The notes: generated by a model from the sequence alone, not told the origin. DNA of 64,000 nucleotides from Fibrisoma limi BUZ 3 (GCF_000296815.2 NZ_CAIT01000003.1:1-64000); one strand, 5' to 3'; counted from the first letter of the stretch, positions 30,101 through 37,099 are shown. Numbers and translations are program-made.

Positions 30101-30341
30101 CATAACGCGACAGGTATTTAATCAGGGCGTACAGTACCCGCTTCGTTTTTTCGTCAGGTTCACCAGTGATGTTGAGTTTAATCGCTTCATCGTACAGCGA
30201 AGGCGAGGCAATGTAAAGGGCTTCAAGGAACTCCGGTCGGCGAATCTGCGCTGCCAGTGTCGACCAATCCAGATTACTGATGGCAGCGTAGCCGGCAATA
30301 GGCAAACGAACGAAGGCGGTTGAAAAGGAAGACGTAGGCAT
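27156..30341 (-). CDS. Class I lanthipeptide dehydratase LanB
   Basis: A 1,061-residue full-length LanB. The N-terminal part (to about residue 690) matches the glutamylation domain of lantibiotic dehydratases (FVRLPIAGYAAISNL start, TRCTPFGLFGGFATL). The C-terminal part (about 770-1045) is the SpaB_C/thiopeptide-type elimination domain (EWLYYKVYTG, FFFIRYADPNGHFRIRF, LERYGRHSIEAVEDYFHID). Both halves are in one chain, as in NisB. It uses glutamyl-tRNA to dehydrate Ser/Thr in the precursor core. It is the only dehydratase here and must serve three precursors. About 300 bases with a terminator separate it from precursor 1, so it is likely expressed by read-through. Confidence 0.95.
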   Translation of the reverse strand: MPTSSFSTAFVRLPIAGYAAISNLDWSTLAAQIRRPEFLEALYIASPSLYDEAIKLNITGEPDEKTKRVLYALIKYLSRYATRCTPFGLFGGFATLPIGSGPTTVQTQTSDSLKKVVRLDMNFLCALAQNLEKHPGVKPYLRFTPNTSLYSVNGQYRYVNYAYNEAGMRVHDLTSADQNEYLDAILTRARYGASPAELADVITSDEVSVEEAQAFVDQVVDTQLLVSELEPALTGDDFLVQIIQTLEGVCAQHATYSLRFIVTLLTDVKADLKQMEQASDVTSTEQYEAIAGKLSQLDVPFDRKALFQIDTFLPNTTGQLNKGLINKLVAKMPILMKLSPSGDPTLAEFQNKFYEKYEEEEVPLVIALDPEIGIGYPAGQAKADVSPLVDGVWPGATTDGGKAFTVPKEHTYLLQKVAEAQLSGAYEITISEDDLRHIEPSQTQLPMTNTALFSVIRETGGEKVLINSFGGATGTYLLGRFGHTDPSVLQLLREISQAEAEAADSVILADVVHLPEARTGNIIIRPQLNAYQIPYLGKASVDQDHEIRVTDLMLSVRGNQLRLRSKSLNKYVIPRLANAHNYAHPDSLDIYHFLCALQNQQIRYSMSAFTGSFSNLFLFTPRIVLDNLILSEAQWSLKQEHLKSLVAAFKANNWSVLKAAIDQWRAQYRIPRFICVADGDNDLYVDLDNQLLAETFVQEIKSREKVTIIEFLHNADNAVVRSPENWHTNQFVVAFRNVPDSANTPVVRKPVPVASQTVQPARARKFFTGSEWLYYKVYTGVKMADWLLADVLLPLTDRLKANGWIDKFFFIRYADPNGHFRIRFHVNDPQFIGEVVRELHEALAPYVENRTVTAVLNDTYNRELERYGRHSIEAVEDYFHIDSEIILRFLSLIEGIEGEECRWRFGMKLTDDLLTLFGFDLKHRLDLAERQATYFGKEFGYNPSQKKQLDGRYKEIEPAITELLAQTNEEHRFFYELAQQRTDRLQLVAQYIQTLREQDLLVMPLEDLLTSLIHMSTNRLFRSRQRFVEYSIYYHLHKYYRAVYGRTVLAKKQQPALTEAA

Positions 30342-30518
30342 AGTGGATCGTCGTTAACTGATTTAAAAGTAGATGGGACGTAGCGGCCGAATCAAAAATT
30401 TCGGAACGAGTCGTCGGCATAACCACTTGAATCGTAGCCGGATCGGGAAGAATTGCCAAGCGCCGTAGCCAACTTCCACGAGGGCAAACGTCAGGTCGGT
30501 ACCAGCCACCTATTCAAT

Positions 30519-30550
30519 GAAAAAGCCCACTTCCGTTGCGGAAAGTGGGC
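30519..30550 (-). terminator. Terminator/attenuator between precursor 1 and LanB
   Basis: On the minus strand GCCCACTTTCCG pairs with CGGAAGTGGGC (one bulged base) and is followed by TTTTTC. It lies after the precursor stop and before LanB, a usual way to make more precursor than enzyme. Confidence 0.75.
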
Positions 30551-30646
30551 GTCACCTGTAGCCGTCTGGTTAAAAACTATGGCACCTTTAGCTCTCTGAT
30601 TACGCTACGGTAGCGGAGGCTGAAAAGCCGGAAGATCGCAAGTCTG

Positions 30647-30790
30647 TTAGCAGAAAATTTTTGTTTTGATGTATGGGCAGAACAAGGTGGCTGGGGGCGC
30701 AAGAGCACCGATAACCTGCTGCGCATCCTGTTTTGAGAGAGAGACGATTTTGTCGGTCTTGACGCTCAGTTTGGCAATTTGCTTTTTCAT
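30647..30790 (-). CDS. Lanthipeptide precursor 1
   Basis: A 47-residue precursor. The leader MKKQIAKLSVKTDKIVSLSK is almost identical to those of the other two precursors here and has the KxxKLSxKxxxIxxL pattern of Bacteroidota class I lanthipeptides. The likely cut follows an IGA site, leaving a core of about 18-19 residues, LAPPATLFCPYIKTKIFC, with two Thr and two Cys, enough for two methyllanthionine rings. The frame stays open for 27 codons upstream, but that extension is not kept in the third copy, so the MKK start is chosen. It has its own promoter block and terminator. Core processing is inferred. Confidence 0.85.
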   Translation of the reverse strand: MKKQIAKLSVKTDKIVSLSKQDAQQVIGALAPPATLFCPYIKTKIFC

Positions 30791-31020
30791 TGTAGTTGTT
30801 GTTTGCTTGGTTATTTTTGGTTGCCTACTCTGGTCGGTTTTCGGCGGCCCCGGTGTCGATTGACAGCCCAAAACTGCAACGAGGAGGTGGGTCTTTTCAA
30901 AAAAAGCAGGTCCAAGGGCGCTGGCTGACCATTGAAACGTAGCCGGTCGCAGATGAGCTGTTTTGGGACGTAGTGCTATGATAAAAGCAGGAAGCGGTCC
31001 CAGTGCGTCTGTCCACCCAG
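30785..31020 (-). repeat. Promoter/leader repeat, copy 1
   Basis: This block of about 235 bp is about 95% identical to 32445-32680 (offset 1,660 bases). It covers the start of the precursor gene, its 5' leader and promoter, and the last codons of the LanC gene upstream. The shorter third copy is at 34131-34251. Confidence 0.85.
30869..30901 (-). promoter_or_regulatory. Bacteroidota-type promoter of precursor 1
   Basis: On the minus strand TTTG (30898-30901), 21 bases, then CAGTTTTG (30869-30876), close to the TTTG-N19-21-TAnnTTTG consensus. The same two boxes with the same spacing occur in front of all three precursors, even where the spacer bases differ. The leader to the ATG is about 80 bases. 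Confidence 0.6.
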
Positions 31021-32175
31021 TTCAGAAAGCAGCACCAGGCCGATACCGGCTTCACCGTCGAGCAGCGATACGTTCGACTGGTACGATTTTTCACGGGTAT
31101 TGAAGCTCAGGAATACATCGTCCGTCCCTTCCGATCCAGCGTAGGTAAGTAATTGCTCGAACCAGTAATCGGCGGCTTCGTTCAGCAGGGGGCGGTTAGT
31201 ACGGTGCGCAAAACGCCTGAACAGATACGACACACCACCGGCTCCGTGACAAATGCCGCCGTCAGAAATGTGCGCGTCATCGCCACGCCGGGTAGCCGCC
31301 TTATGTATTGTCTGAACGGCCAGCGTTTGCCAGTCAGGTCGTCCCAGCTTCTCACCGGCCAACCAGAACGCATTGGCAATGCCTAAATCCCCATAACACC
31401 AGCCTAAGGGGCTCTTCTGATCGTCAGCAGAATCCGCAATGATGTTAGGAAAGATAGACACACTGTTTTTGTTACGTACGCGCCACATCCATTGCAGATT
31501 TCCCTCAATCAGCTCACGACATAGCGTACGGGCATAGCCTCGTTCATAGAATAAACTCAGCAACGCAACAATACTGGCTGAACCATGCGACAGCCCCAGG
31601 TTATACAGAAAGGCGTTTGTCTGGTCAAATTTGTTAAAATTTAAAAATTTCCAGGCAACGTCACCGTTTGGAAAGCGAACAGCCACTTGCGCAAGTTGCC
31701 CCACAAGTTGCTCCACATAACCAGCAATTGTAGCCGAAGGTGTACGCTCGAGGAAGTACGGACCGGCACCTAGCCCCCGATGTAGGTAGTCATAATCACC
31801 TTCGCTGATTAATTGCATGGCTGACTCGAAAAGTCCTTCGTCCAAATCCTCAACAATGTATTGAGCGTCCAGGTGATCATCCTGTAACAAACCCTGATTG
31901 TACAAATGCAGGAACCCCCAGGCTACTCCGGCTACTCCATACGCAAATGACTGTTGAAGGTTGCCAGTCTCTACAGCGTGCAAACAAGCCGATATGCGGT
32001 CCCAGAGGTGATCATCACTGGTTAACCCAAAATGCCGCTGGTAATAAGCTTCAAACAAAGCAAACCCCATTTGCCCACCTACGAGGGAAGTATCGCCGTC
32101 GATGGGCTGCGCAACGATGTGTGTATGGATTCGGTCCAGCAGCGTTTCTACCGCCAAAGAATTCACGTTGATCAT
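30976..32175 (-). CDS. LanC-like lanthionine cyclase 1
   Basis: A 399-residue LanC, which joins dehydrated Ser/Thr to Cys to form thioether rings. The zinc ligands are Cys260 (GWCYGDLG) and Cys309-His310 (GGICHGAGG). The catalytic His is in GLSHGSAS and the conserved Asp in YDYLHRGLG. The residue four before the first zinc Cys is Arg in NisC and in the neighbouring paralog, but here it is Pro256. Start ATG 32175 aligns with the paralog's start; an ATG 8 codons upstream is possible. It follows precursor 2 and a terminator. The last 20 or so residues are nearly identical to those of cyclase 2, probably by gene conversion. Confidence 0.92.
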   Translation of the reverse strand: MINVNSLAVETLLDRIHTHIVAQPIDGDTSLVGGQMGFALFEAYYQRHFGLTSDDHLWDRISACLHAVETGNLQQSFAYGVAGVAWGFLHLYNQGLLQDDHLDAQYIVEDLDEGLFESAMQLISEGDYDYLHRGLGAGPYFLERTPSATIAGYVEQLVGQLAQVAVRFPNGDVAWKFLNFNKFDQTNAFLYNLGLSHGSASIVALLSLFYERGYARTLCRELIEGNLQWMWRVRNKNSVSIFPNIIADSADDQKSPLGWCYGDLGIANAFWLAGEKLGRPDWQTLAVQTIHKAATRRGDDAHISDGGICHGAGGVSYLFRRFAHRTNRPLLNEAADYWFEQLLTYAGSEGTDDVFLSFNTREKSYQSNVSLLDGEAGIGLVLLSELGGQTHWDRFLLLS

Positions 32176-32213
32176 AAGGGTTTCTATTTCATATCGCATG
32201 ACCAGAATATACC

Positions 32214-32247
32214 AAAAAAGTGCAATGCCTAATTGTCATTGCACTTT
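32214..32247 (-). terminator. Terminator between precursor 2 and LanC 1
   Basis: On the minus strand AAAGTGCAATG pairs perfectly with CATTGCACTTT (11 bp, 9-base loop) and runs into TTTTTT. It lies directly after the precursor 2 stop and before the LanC start. Confidence 0.85.
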
Positions 32248-32264
32248 CCCTGGGGTAGATCAGC

Positions 32265-32450
32265 TTAGTGGCAGCTACTGCAAATGCTTCTGCTACAGCC
32301 ATCATCCCATGTACAGCATGGAGCTGATCCGCCACCTTCGCAGGTGCTTGAATTAGGCCGGCGACCACCTATTACGTTGCTGGCGGCAGTTTTAGAAAGG
32401 CTGACAATTTTGTCTGTTTTCAGACTTAATTTGGCAATTTGTTTTTTCAT
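32265..32450 (-). CDS. Lanthipeptide precursor 2
   Basis: A 61-residue precursor with the same leader (MKKQIAKLSLKTDKIVSLSK) and a clear double-glycine cut site (VIGG). The core of about 32 residues begins RRPNSSTCEGGG and is rich in Cys (six, including a CC pair) and Ser/Thr (nine), ending SICSSCH, so up to six thioether rings or a mix of rings and disulfides could form. The MKK start is chosen although the frame is open upstream. It is paired with the LanC directly downstream and has its own promoter and terminator. The ring pattern cannot be read from sequence. Confidence 0.9.
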   Translation of the reverse strand: MKKQIAKLSLKTDKIVSLSKTAASNVIGGRRPNSSTCEGGGSAPCCTWDDGCSRSICSSCH

Positions 32451-32680
32451 TGTAATTGTTGTTTGCTTGGTTGTTTTTGATTGCCTACTCTGGTCGGTTT
32501 TCGGCGGCCCCGGTGTCGGTTGACAGCCCAAAACTGCAACGAGGAGGTGGGTCTTTTCAAAAAAAGCAGGTCCAAGGGCGCTGACTGACTAGTGAAACGT
32601 AGCCGGTCGCAGATGAACTGTTTTGGGACGTAGTGCTATGATAAAAGCAGGAAGCGGTCCCAGTACGTCTGTCCGCCCAG
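32445..32680 (-). repeat. Promoter/leader repeat, copy 2
   Basis: Near-identical to 30785-31020. It joins the 3' end of the second LanC gene to the promoter, leader and first codons of precursor 2. The non-coding part is more alike between copies than the LanC proteins as wholes. Confidence 0.85.
32529..32561 (-). promoter_or_regulatory. Bacteroidota-type promoter of precursor 2
   Basis: TTTG (32558-32561) and CAGTTTTG (32529-32536) on the minus strand, 21 bases apart, identical in sequence and position to the copy in front of precursor 1. Confidence 0.6.
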
Positions 32681-33835
32681 CTCGGAAAGAAGCGCCATGC
32701 CAATACCGGCCTCACCGTCGAGCAGGCTCAGGTTAGGTTCATATTGTCCCTTGTGATACGTTAAAAATACGTCGGGCCGGTCGTCTGGCGAAGCATAGTG
32801 CGGCAGCTTATCCAGCCAGAACCTGGCGGCTTCGTCCAGGAGCGGCTGAGGCTGTCGAGCGGAAAACCTGCGGAATAGATACGCTGCACCAGCCGCTCCG
32901 TGGCATAGGGAGGCATCGGTGATGAGGGTGTCGTCGGGCTCTCGGCGACCCGCAGCCTGCTGCACCGTACGAATGGCGATCATCTGCCATTCGGGCACGG
33001 CAAGTTTTTCGCCGGCCAGCCAGAAGGCATTGGCAATACCCAGATCCCCGTAGCACCACCCCAGCCGACTGTGCTGATCACTACGGACGGCCTGGATCGT
33101 ATTGGGGAAGATGGATAGGCCGGACTGATTTCGGTTGGCCCACATCCATTGCAGACTCCCTTGAATCAGCGAAGCGCAACGGGCGCGGGCATAGCCTCGT
33201 TCGTAGAGCAAACTCAATAGTGCCACAATACTGGCCGTGCCGTGGGATAAGCCGACATTATAAACTGGCGGGTCGGTTGGTGTATGCTGGCCGAAATTGT
33301 CGAATCGCCAACTGATGCCGCCATCCGTAAAGCGAACGGCGCAACCCGATAGCTGTTCAACGAGGGCGTCCACGAAACGCGCAATGGCCTCCGAAGGACG
33401 ACGCTCAAGGAAGTACAGACAAACGCCTAATCCGCCATGCAGATAATCATAGTTGCCGGCACTCAGTTCGTTTTTGGCTACTTCGAAGAGGGGCTCATCC
33501 AGATCTTCGACAATCTCGTTGGGGTCCAGATCGTCGTCCTGTACCAAGCCGTGGTTAAACAGATGTAGGAACCCCCAGGCAACACCCGCGATACCACTGG
33601 CAAATGGGTACGTCAGTTCACCCTGCTGGATGGTAGCCAGGCTATGAGCGATGCGTTCCCAGGTGCGGCTTTCAGTCGTTATACCGTGGAAATGCTGATA
33701 ATACGCTTCCAATATGGCAAAGCCTATCTGACCGCCCAGTAACGAGGTCTGGTCATCGACTGGCTGGCTCACGATATGGCTATAAATACGGTCGAGAAGC
33801 GGCTGGGTCGTGGTTGAAACGCTGGTCGTGTTCAT
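32636..33835 (-). CDS. LanC-like lanthionine cyclase 2
   Basis: A 399-residue LanC paralog of the gene downstream, clearly related over its whole length. Zinc ligands are Cys261 (SRLGWCYGDLG) and Cys311-His312 (SLCHGAAG). The Asp motif YDYLHGGLG, the His motif GLSHGTAS and Arg257, in the position of the conserved NisC arginine, are all present, so it looks fully active. It follows precursor 3 and a hairpin. Having two cyclases with one dehydratase suggests that each LanC is matched to the precursor upstream of it. Confidence 0.93.
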   Translation of the reverse strand: MNTTSVSTTTQPLLDRIYSHIVSQPVDDQTSLLGGQIGFAILEAYYQHFHGITTESRTWERIAHSLATIQQGELTYPFASGIAGVAWGFLHLFNHGLVQDDDLDPNEIVEDLDEPLFEVAKNELSAGNYDYLHGGLGVCLYFLERRPSEAIARFVDALVEQLSGCAVRFTDGGISWRFDNFGQHTPTDPPVYNVGLSHGTASIVALLSLLYERGYARARCASLIQGSLQWMWANRNQSGLSIFPNTIQAVRSDQHSRLGWCYGDLGIANAFWLAGEKLAVPEWQMIAIRTVQQAAGRREPDDTLITDASLCHGAAGAAYLFRRFSARQPQPLLDEAARFWLDKLPHYASPDDRPDVFLTYHKGQYEPNLSLLDGEAGIGMALLSELGGQTYWDRFLLLS

Positions 33836-33880
33836 AGAGTTGTCGAATGTATAGGGGGACAGTTTGTGGAGGGAATGAAA

Positions 33881-33923
33881 ACGTAAGAAGGACCCGGCTC
33901 ATACCAAACCGAGTCCTTTACGT
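33881..33923 (-). terminator. Probable terminator between precursor 3 and LanC 2
   Basis: On the minus strand ACGTAAAGGACTCGG pairs imperfectly with CCGGGTCCTTCTTACGT and is followed by TTTTC. Weaker than the other two in the cluster but in the same place relative to a precursor. Confidence 0.55.
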
Positions 33924-33962
33924 AAGAGCGCTTAGAGTCTGTCAACTGGTCTGGCGCTTTTC

Positions 33963-34136
33963 TTAGCACTGCCACGAGCAGCATACTGCCTGGCTCTCTG
34001 AACAGGTAGCATTGAAGGACCAACAACCACCTCCGTTTGTTTTAGGACGGCCTCCCAGGATGTTAGCCGCGTCAGTTTTTGAGAGAGAAACGATTTTGTC
34101 GGTCTTGATGCTCAGTTTAGCAATTTGCTTTTTCAT
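33963..34136 (-). CDS. Lanthipeptide precursor 3 (short gene, easily missed)
   Basis: A 57-residue precursor found by translating the minus strand from the third copy of the conserved block. The leader MKKQIAKLSIKTDKIVSLSK differs from the other two at a single residue. A double-glycine site follows (NILGG). The core of about 28 residues begins RPKTNGGGCWSFNATC and ends AVCCSWQC, with five Cys including a CC pair and several Ser/Thr. It resembles precursor 2 in layout (GGG, CC, C-terminal Cys) and not precursor 1. It heads the whole cluster and is paired with LanC 2 downstream. Confidence 0.88.
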   Translation of the reverse strand: MKKQIAKLSIKTDKIVSLSKTDAANILGGRPKTNGGGCWSFNATCSESQAVCCSWQC

Positions 34137-34251
34137 TGTAATTGTTGTTTTGATTGGTTGTTCTTGGTTGCCTACTCTGGTCGGTTTTCGGCGGCCCCGG
34201 TGTCGATTGACAGCTCAAAACTGCAACGAGCCGGTAGGCCTTTTCAAAAAA
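34131..34251 (-). repeat. Promoter/leader repeat, copy 3 (partial)
   Basis: The leader, promoter and first codons of precursor 3 match copies 1 and 2 over about 120 bp, including a central stretch of about 48 bases that is nearly unchanged in all three. The similarity ends upstream of the TTTG box, where copies 1 and 2 continue into a LanC gene. Confidence 0.8.
34216..34248 (-). promoter_or_regulatory. Bacteroidota-type promoter of precursor 3
   Basis: TTTG (34245-34248) and CAGTTTTG (34216-34223) on the minus strand, 21 bases apart. The spacer differs from copies 1 and 2 while both boxes are kept, which supports their being functional. As the most upstream promoter it could also drive the whole cluster. 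Confidence 0.62.
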
Positions 34252-34480
34252 AGAAACATGAGTGGTTATGGACGGGAAACGAAGTGTGTCTGATAGACCA
34301 TGACTTGCTACTAAGAACGCCAATGCCCATCCGGCCGGGGATCTGATGATGACCATTGAATACGACTGGCCAGCACGCCAATCGCGGAAACCAGGGCCTG
34401 ATAAATGAATAGATAACCTTACGTTGAATTAGGTTTTTATGGCAAAAGCCTACAACTTGGCTGCCTGTTTACGGCTTGGT

Positions 34481-35395
34481 ATGCATCTACTCAAAAAAGC
34501 TACATTCGCTTGCCTGCTCAGCGGCTTTATTTCATTATTAGCAACTGGTTCCGCCGTTGCCCAGAAAGAAGTTTTGTACTCGCAGTACCTGGTCAATCCG
34601 CTGGGTATTAATCCGGCTACGGCGGGTAGTCGGGAGTCCTTTCACCTGACGGCGATGCTCCGGCGTAAATGGATTGGCCTGCGCAATGCCCCCATTACCC
34701 AGAGCGTTGCGGCCGATGGCGCCATCGCGAACGGCACCATTGGACTGGGGTTTCAGGCGCTTAACGACCGGATGGGCCTGTTCCAGGCAACGGGTGCGTA
34801 CGGTAGCGTCGCATATCGTTTCAATATGCCTGCGCTGGCTAAACTATCGGTTGGCGTGCAGGGGGGAGTAAGTGTGCTGCCGATTTATGATTTCACGAGT
34901 GCATCCAGCCTGAACCGCGCCGTAGGCAGCCTGAGCGTTGGTGTATATTACCAGTCGGATCGGTACTTCGGCGGTATTTCGGCTCCCGAATTGATTGGCA
35001 AAGCGCTGAACCTGTCGAACCGGTTCCTGTACCAGAGCGTTCGGCCGATTATGTTCCAGGCGGGGGTTAAAACGGCCGTGGCCGAAAACGTAGTACTCAT
35101 TCCGTCGGTGCTGGTATCCGCGATCAGTGGTCGCCCCCTCGGGGTCGACGTAAACGCAAAGGCGTGGATCAACGAGCGGTTTGGTTTCGGGCTGGCCTAT
35201 CGCTACAAAACGCCCGGCCTGATCCAGACAAACTACGTCCACGCGACGGCCGAACTGCAACTGGGTTCGTCGATCCGGGTGGGGTACCTGTTCTATTCGC
35301 AGACCCCCGAAAATCCCTACAGCACGTACACGCAAAACAGCACGCATGAGTTCATGTTCCGGTTTTCACCCAATGCGTTAGGATTTTCGTATTGA
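34481..35395 (+). CDS. PorP/SprF family outer-membrane protein (orphan)
   Basis: A 304-residue PorP/SprF-like barrel with the family's N-terminal signature VLYSQYLVNPLGINPATAGS after a signal peptide (MHLLKKATFACLL, ending near SAVAQK). ATG 34481 is preferred over ATG 34439 because it puts the signal peptide at the N-terminus. Unlike the copy at 12914, no large adhesin gene is next to it. It is divergent from the lanthipeptide cluster, so the two share an intergenic region but not necessarily a function. Its type IX partner is unknown. Confidence 0.82.
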   Translation: MHLLKKATFACLLSGFISLLATGSAVAQKEVLYSQYLVNPLGINPATAGSRESFHLTAMLRRKWIGLRNAPITQSVAADGAIANGTIGLGFQALNDRMGLFQATGAYGSVAYRFNMPALAKLSVGVQGGVSVLPIYDFTSASSLNRAVGSLSVGVYYQSDRYFGGISAPELIGKALNLSNRFLYQSVRPIMFQAGVKTAVAENVVLIPSVLVSAISGRPLGVDVNAKAWINERFGFGLAYRYKTPGLIQTNYVHATAELQLGSSIRVGYLFYSQTPENPYSTYTQNSTHEFMFRFSPNALGFSY

Positions 35396-35475
35396 GATGG
35401 GCGGTTATGCGTCGGAATTAGGCATTTTATCGTTTTATGGGTAACTTGGTACGATAAATCGTAATCTGACACTAC

Positions 35476-36591
35476 TTGAAACCTCACGCTGAGCATTCCG
35501 GACAAGACCCTTTTCGCTACCTGACGGCCAGTAGTCGTACGCAAAATCAGCAGACGATTCAAAACCTGTATATCCCCAGCGATCTGGATCGGGAGTTTCC
35601 ACTGGCTCCGCATTTTGTTCAGACGTTTGGCGTATACCCGAATTATCTGCATTTCAACGATGACTTCAGGCCGTCGGCCCGTGAACTGCTGGAAGGGCGT
35701 GGCTTTCTGCCGATCAATCACTCAACCCGGGTCAACGATGATGGCTGGCATATCATTGAGCGCATTTATCAGCATGAGGAGGGGGTAGTGCTGAAAGCTG
35801 AATTTGTCGGTGACCGCTTTTTCCGGCTGCATGGCTACTTCCGCGACGAAACGACGGCGCGGACGCTGCTGGATGGTGTGCAGGAGCACAAGTATGTTCA
35901 CGAAGAAAACCAGACGCACATTTATCTGATCCAGAGTGGTCTGGGCGGTCTGCATACCGAGCGCGTTGAAATCCTGCCGCCCGATATTGATCTGGAACTG
36001 CACTACAACGACGATTTCCCGCCCGTTCACGAGCGGCTGGTGTCGCTCCTGGCGCAGCCCAAGAGCAAGGGGCTGATTCTGCTACATGGCGAACCAGGAA
36101 CCGGCAAAACTACGTACATTAAGCACCTCAGTTCGCTGGTCAGAAAGGACATGCTGATTCTGCCGCCCTACATGACCAACTACCTGACCTCGCCCGAGAT
36201 CATCCCGTTTCTGCTGGACAACAAGGACTCCGTGCTGATTATCGAAGATGCCGAGCGGATACTACAGGCCCGCGAAGCCGGTGGGGATACCAACAGTGTG
36301 TCGAATATCCTGAACCTGACCGATGGTCTGCTTGCCGACTGCATGCACATTCAGGTGATTGCTACGTTCAACGCCAGCAAACACCTGCTCGATAAGGCGC
36401 TGCTTCGGAAGGGCCGCCTGATGGTTGACTATGCGTTCGGGAAGCTGACAGCCGCCAAATCGAATATGCTGCTGGCTCACCTCGGGCTGGAGCATCGTAC
36501 CAATGAGCCGATGACCCTGGCTGATATCTTCAATATAGAAGAGCAAACCGTTTCGGGCGAACGGATGGAAACGGTTAAAGTAGGGTTTTAA
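35476..36591 (+). CDS. AAA-family ATPase
   Basis: A 371-residue protein. The N-terminal half (about 1-190) has no recognised domain; the C-terminal half is an AAA ATPase core with Walker A GEPGTGKTT (about 205-213), Walker B SVLIIEDAE and sensor-1-like VIATFNAS, followed by an arginine-containing GRLMVDY segment. There is no ATG in a suitable place: an in-frame stop lies at 35467, so TTG 35476 is the best start. It has no signal peptide, so it is cytosolic. The substrate is unknown. Its stop overlaps that of the convergent thioredoxin gene by 3 bases. Confidence 0.8.
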   Translation: MKPHAEHSGQDPFRYLTASSRTQNQQTIQNLYIPSDLDREFPLAPHFVQTFGVYPNYLHFNDDFRPSARELLEGRGFLPINHSTRVNDDGWHIIERIYQHEEGVVLKAEFVGDRFFRLHGYFRDETTARTLLDGVQEHKYVHEENQTHIYLIQSGLGGLHTERVEILPPDIDLELHYNDDFPPVHERLVSLLAQPKSKGLILLHGEPGTGKTTYIKHLSSLVRKDMLILPPYMTNYLTSPEIIPFLLDNKDSVLIIEDAERILQAREAGGDTNSVSNILNLTDGLLADCMHIQVIATFNASKHLLDKALLRKGRLMVDYAFGKLTAAKSNMLLAHLGLEHRTNEPMTLADIFNIEEQTVSGERMETVKVGF

Positions 36592-37070
36592 TTCGTTGCG
36601 TCGGGTAGTGCCAGATTGGCTGCCTGCCGTCGTTGCCGACGTATAAACTTTCGCATGGTTGGCATCCGTAGCACCTGGTCAACCTGCGTCAGCATGGCAT
36701 TGACGCCCGCGTACCCGACGGCCCGGTGCACCAATTCCCCCTCGGCGGTCAGGTAGAGCGCCGTCGGATAGCTTCTGACCCCGAATCGCCGGGCCAGTTC
36801 GGGTCCCTCGCCAATCTCGGCGTCTACCTGGTAGTTGATAAACGTTGCATTGAATTTTTCGCCAATGGCCGGATTGGGAAACGCTTCGCGGGCCATCTTG
36901 TGGCAGGGCGGGCACCAGTGCGTATGAAAGTCAATGAAAAGTGGTTTATGCAGGCGCCGGGCTTCGGCCATAGCCGCGTTCCACGATCCATTGAAGAACC
37001 GGATGCCGACTGATTCGCTGGCGTGACCGGGATTCAGCAGGAGACAGAACAGAAGAGTAAGGCGCTTCAT
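36588..37070 (-). CDS. Exported thioredoxin-fold protein
   Basis: A 160-residue protein with a signal peptide (MKRLTLLFCLLLNPGHA) and a thioredoxin-like domain of the Thioredoxin_7/DUF255 type: active site HWCPPCHKM, the KFNATFINYQVDAE strand and the cis-Pro loop RSYPTALYL. It probably acts as a periplasmic disulfide oxidoreductase. It is a close relative of the N-terminal part of the gene at 38306-39109 (shared VGIRFFxGSWNxxxAEA start), suggesting local duplication. ATG 37070 gives the signal peptide; an ATG 9 codons earlier is less likely. Confidence 0.85.
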   Translation of the reverse strand: MKRLTLLFCLLLNPGHASESVGIRFFNGSWNAAMAEARRLHKPLFIDFHTHWCPPCHKMAREAFPNPAIGEKFNATFINYQVDAEIGEGPELARRFGVRSYPTALYLTAEGELVHRAVGYAGVNAMLTQVDQVLRMPTMRKFIRRQRRQAANLALPDATN

Positions 37071-37099
37071 ACACCAAAGGTAAGCAGCTACCTGCAACC

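Noticed and set aside
30791-30871. Upstream extension of precursor 1 (and the equal one of precursor 2) as coding
   Set aside because: It overlaps the conserved promoter/leader block, and in the third copy the same bases fall out of frame; the MKK start fits the family.
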